This document shows positions 60,604 through 64,000 of a stretch of 64,000 bases of DNA, one piece after another. Every line of letters begins with the position of its first letter. The first letter of the stretch is position 1. The position numbers were made by a program, and so were the translations under genes. The stretch spans positions 34,429,501-34,493,500 of the forward strand of contig NC_068558.1 in assembly GCF_022201045.2 (NCBI RefSeq), written 5' to 3'. Under the pieces are notes generated by a model. The model worked only from the letters and a program-made list of their open reading frames with translations. It did no database searches and was not told the origin of the DNA. Source of the DNA: Citrus sinensis. Lineage: Eukaryota > Streptophyta > Magnoliopsida > Sapindales > Rutaceae.

Positions 60604-63600
60604 ATGTCCCTAGACGCCGAGCCGTCTCCTTCTTCCTCAAGCAGGGACTGGCTCTTCCCATCACAGTCTTTCGCTCACTCCTTTGACAACTACACGTCAA
60701 AAACCCCAAAATACCCTCGCAGATTCTCCTCAAACCCCAGACTGTCGCAGCCACTTCCTCCCGATTCGAAACCCCACAAAACGCCGGCGTTTCAGTCCGT
60801 TTCGTCCTCCAATTCCTCTTCTTTCAGTGAATACAAGTATGCAGGGCTTAGAAGAAGATCATACCTATCTCGCCGCGCCGAGACGTCTCCGAAACGTGAA
60901 GAAAATGGCACCGTATTGCAAAGAAACGCCGTCGTCTCAAATCGAAACGTCGGCGTTTCGGAGGAGAAAACGTCGGAAAGTAAGATGATTGCCGGCTTTT
61001 ATGGTCAACGGGTCAAATTCCGGTGGCATATGGTCATTTCTTTGGTGGTGATTGCTCTTTCTATCTGTAAAACTATTAAATGTTGAATTTTTTTTAATGA
61101 AAAAAATGATTTCTTTGATTAATTTTGTTTGAAATAATTGCAGATTATGATAACATTTTTCACTTCATTGGTACACAAGAATTTCTCTTTACATAATCAA
61201 GTCGACGAGTTACAGGTAAAATTCAGTTTTTTTTTTTTTTTAAAATGATTTTGTACTGTTAACTTGATATTTAACATACTAACTTTTTGTTTAAAATTTT
61301 GCTTGGTGGAAACTCTAAATTTGTTGTTTGCTTTTTGCTATCTAAAAGGTTAACTTTGTCTTGAATGATTAGCAGCAAACAATTATTTTAAATGGTAACC
61401 AAATGGCGTCATAAGATTGAAAATAAGCTTGCTCCCAGTTTATCTGGTTATATAATGTGATATTTTTCAGGCTTTGATATTTTAACAATTGAATCACATT
61501 GATTAAAAGTATTCATGTGTGATCTTCACTGAACAAACACTAGTTTCGCCTTTGTAGAACCAGGTCTCAAAGCTGAATGGTAGGTTACGAGCTTGCAATT
61601 TGTTGGATTCTACAGATGTCATTCGCTCCATATCCAAGGACAGTGAACAACTTTCCAGCGAAGACTTAAAAAACCTGGCTTTAATCGTCTCACTAACACT
61701 TCTATCCATACCTGTTGTTATTTTGAAGTACATTGACTATGTCTCTAAATCAAGATCACCGGATAATATTTCAGAGGAAGTTTCTTTAAGCAAGCAGCTT
61801 GCATACCGGGTGGATGTCTTTTTTTCAGTCCATCCTTATGCTAAGCCATTGGCGCTGTTGGTTGCAACTCTGCTACTTATTTGTCTTGGGGGCTTGGCAC
61901 TCTTTGGTGTGACAGATGATAACTTGGCCGATTGCCTTTGGTTATCTTGGACATTTGTGGCTGATTCAGGCAACCATGCTAACTCTGAAGGCATTGGTCC
62001 AAGGCTAGTTTCAGTTTCCATTAGCTTTGGAGGGATGCTTATATTTGCAATGATGCTTGGACTCGTTTCTGATTCAATTTCTGAGAAATTTGACTCACTG
62101 AGGAAAGGAAGAAGTGAGGTAGTGGAGCAAAACCACACCCTAATTCTTGGGTGGAGTGATAAATTGGTAATGTTCTAATTTCTTGGAATATCCACATACG
62201 GCTTTTTCTTTCTTCCTAATACACAACCCCCCACCCAAAAATAAAAAAAAAACAAGTTATGGGGCCTGAATATTACAGCACCTTGTGTCATACTTCTTAC
62301 CCCTCTCTCTTAGACACCATAACCTATGATTCTACTTAGTTTAGCTTCCATACAAGCTATACCTGCAGTTGACTCCCATTTTATATCTAAATTATTTGTT
62401 TTCATTTTATTAGTATAGTTGGACTTTACTGTGATATCTTGCATCAGACATTCTAGTTTACATGTTCCTGCATTGGACAAATGAAGATGGATTGTGCCAC
62501 TTAGTCCCCAATTATTTCAGTGCTCATGATAGCTTTCCCATTGTCCTCATCAATTAGTCTGCACTTCAACAGGGATCATTGCTAAATCAACTTGCCATAG
62601 CCAATGAGAGCTTGGGTGGAGGGATAGTTGTCGTAATGGCTGAACGAGATAAAGAGGAGATGGAACTTGACATTTCCAAAATGGAGTTTGATTTCAAAGG
62701 GACATCTGTAATATGCAGAAGTGGGAGCCCTCTGATTCTGGCCGACCTTAAAAAGGTAAGACTCCATACTTTGTTAGCTCATGTAACATAATTCTTTCTT
62801 CATTTTTTCTAATCATGTAGCCAACCTAATGCAATAGGGTTTAACTGTAAGTAACTGATACCAGATCATTTGAGTATTAGATCCAAATCAAATAGTCAAT
62901 TGAAATTATTTTAAATCTCATTTGAATCAAGTTATTTGAAAACAGGTGAAGTTATGAGACAAGCCAGAAGCATGAATCTGCACACAATTTGGTGAATAAG
63001 TTCTGTTTTCCTATAATGTTGCTTAACAAAAACGGAAAAGAATAAGAAGGGCTTGTTGATGTCATTACTTTGATTTTTCTTAATGGGTATTAAAAGATAC
63101 TGCTCCTTTTTCCTTGAGAATATGTTTTTCCAGAATCTTTTTCATGAAAAGAAATGAATTTGAATGAAAAGAACAAACGCCGAAAATTTTTTGCACGGGA
63201 CTTCCTTACAATTCTGTGTTCCAACTTGCTGAATCTTGTGGCATACTCTTCAAAGTACTTGTTGCTAGCATCTGCATTCATTTAATTTGAGCAATATTCT
63301 ACGTTATCATCTAACCACCCAATCTGTGGTAGATGACAATCATGTGATGCTGAAAACCATGGCAATTTATTTGTTATGCTAACCTCATGAAAATATTCAG
63401 GTGTCTGTCTCCAAGGCCCATGCCATAATTGTCCTTGCTGAAGATGGAAATGCTGATCAGGTTTATTTGAGTGAAGACATTAATGCGTTTTATCCTTAAA
63501 TATCCCATAAGATTGATCACATTAACTTATTCATAGTATAATACAGAGTGATGCTCGTGCATTGAGGACTGTCTTAAGTCTAACAGGCGTAAAAGAAGGG

Positions 63601-64000
63601 CTAAGAGGGCACATTGTAGTGGAACTAAGTGATCTTGACAATGAGGTCCTAGTTAAACTTGTTGGAGGAGATCTTGTTCAAACTGTTGTGGCTCATGATG
63701 TTATTGGCCGTTTGATGATTCAATGCGCTCGGCAGCCAGGACTTGCACAGGTTCATTTTATAATTCCAGATGTTTTTTATTCCACTTACTAAGTTTGGCA
63801 TCATTGTCTTAATCTCAATGTAGATGCTAATCTTCATGGACGAGTTTTCTGCCATTATATTTTAATGCTTATTGCCTTATTATGCAAATAAGCATCCAGT
63901 GTCATGTTCTCTTACTGTATCTATGATAATTATGGACTGGCCATGGCAGATCTGGGAAGATATTCTTGGGTTTGAAAATTGTGAGTTCTACATAAAAAGA
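60604..64000 (+). CDS. CASTOR-type nuclear-envelope ion channel, 5' part (cut by window end)
   Basis: CASTOR and POLLUX/DMI1 are nuclear-envelope cation channels needed for symbiotic nuclear calcium spiking in legumes. Exons seen: 60604 to about 61047, 61144-61215, 61558-62166, 62573-62755, 63401-63460, 63547-63750 and 63960 onwards. Exon 1 encodes a Ser-rich N-terminus starting MSLDAE. Transmembrane segments include one ending in exon 2, LALIVSLTLLSIPVVILKYI and LLVATLLLICLGGLALFGV. The filter region is LSWTFVADSGNHANSEG, with Ser as in CASTOR. The RCK-like domain follows (HTLILGWSDKLGSLLNQLAI, VICRSGSPLILADLKKVSVS, LSLTGVKEGLRGHIVVE). The exon 1 donor is unclear: GTG|GTGATT at 61047/61048 keeps frame, while the later GTAAAA does not. 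The remaining exons lie beyond the window. Confidence 0.94.

Noticed and set aside
1..64000. CRISPR arrays, operons, prokaryotic-type systems
   Set aside because: The window is plant nuclear DNA; regular repeats here are tandem retrotransposon or microsatellite repeats without spacers.

Overview
This is nuclear DNA from a flowering plant, very probably a woody rosid eudicot; the coding sequences look Citrus-like, but I cannot name the species. Signs are AT-rich intergenic DNA, GT-AG split genes, a plastid-targeted cysteine synthase, a plant-type PPR gene, a nuclear tRNA-Ala(AGC) and many transposon relics. There are eight protein-coding genes (the last cut by the window edge), one tRNA gene and two S-protein-homologue pseudogenes.

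Left part (1-24.8 kb). A minus-strand 10-exon gene for plastid O-acetylserine (thiol) lyase carries a complete 379-bp TRIM retrotransposon in intron 8. An AT-rich 9-kb interval follows, with two decayed S-protein homologue (SPH) pseudogenes, a hAT-type miniature transposon with a perfect 8-bp target duplication, and weaker element candidates. Next is a plus-strand 16-exon gene for a CERBERUS/LIN-type U-box, ARM and WD40 E3 ligase. A small four-helix membrane protein gene is convergent with it.

Middle part (25-35 kb). A tRNA-Ala gene sits beside a perfect 43-bp duplication. A large P-class PPR gene is on the minus strand, probably with two small 3' exons. The first of two tandem beta-hexosaminidase (HEXO2-type) genes follows.

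Nested retrotransposons (35.3-49.1 kb). Between the two hexosaminidase genes lies an old Tat-lineage Ty3/gypsy element (target duplication ATAAT, plus orientation). A related younger element (target duplication TATCA, minus orientation) has inserted into its gag. Both carry homologous tandem repeats of about 120 bp and a reverse-oriented extra ORF. The inner element has lost its reverse transcriptase and RNase H. The outer one keeps only recognisable gag and extra-ORF remnants.

Right part (50-64 kb). The second HEXO2 gene is followed by a PIF/Harbinger-like MITE, a gene for the U5 snRNP 40-kDa WD40 protein (intronless CDS, probable 5'UTR intron), and, divergent from it, a CASTOR-type nuclear-envelope channel gene that runs off the window end.

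The genes are not an operon. The notable functional coincidence is that CERBERUS and CASTOR, both known from root symbiosis signalling and infection, lie about 37 kb apart. Exon coordinates were derived by hand from splice motifs, reading frame and family similarity; no alignment or database search was run.
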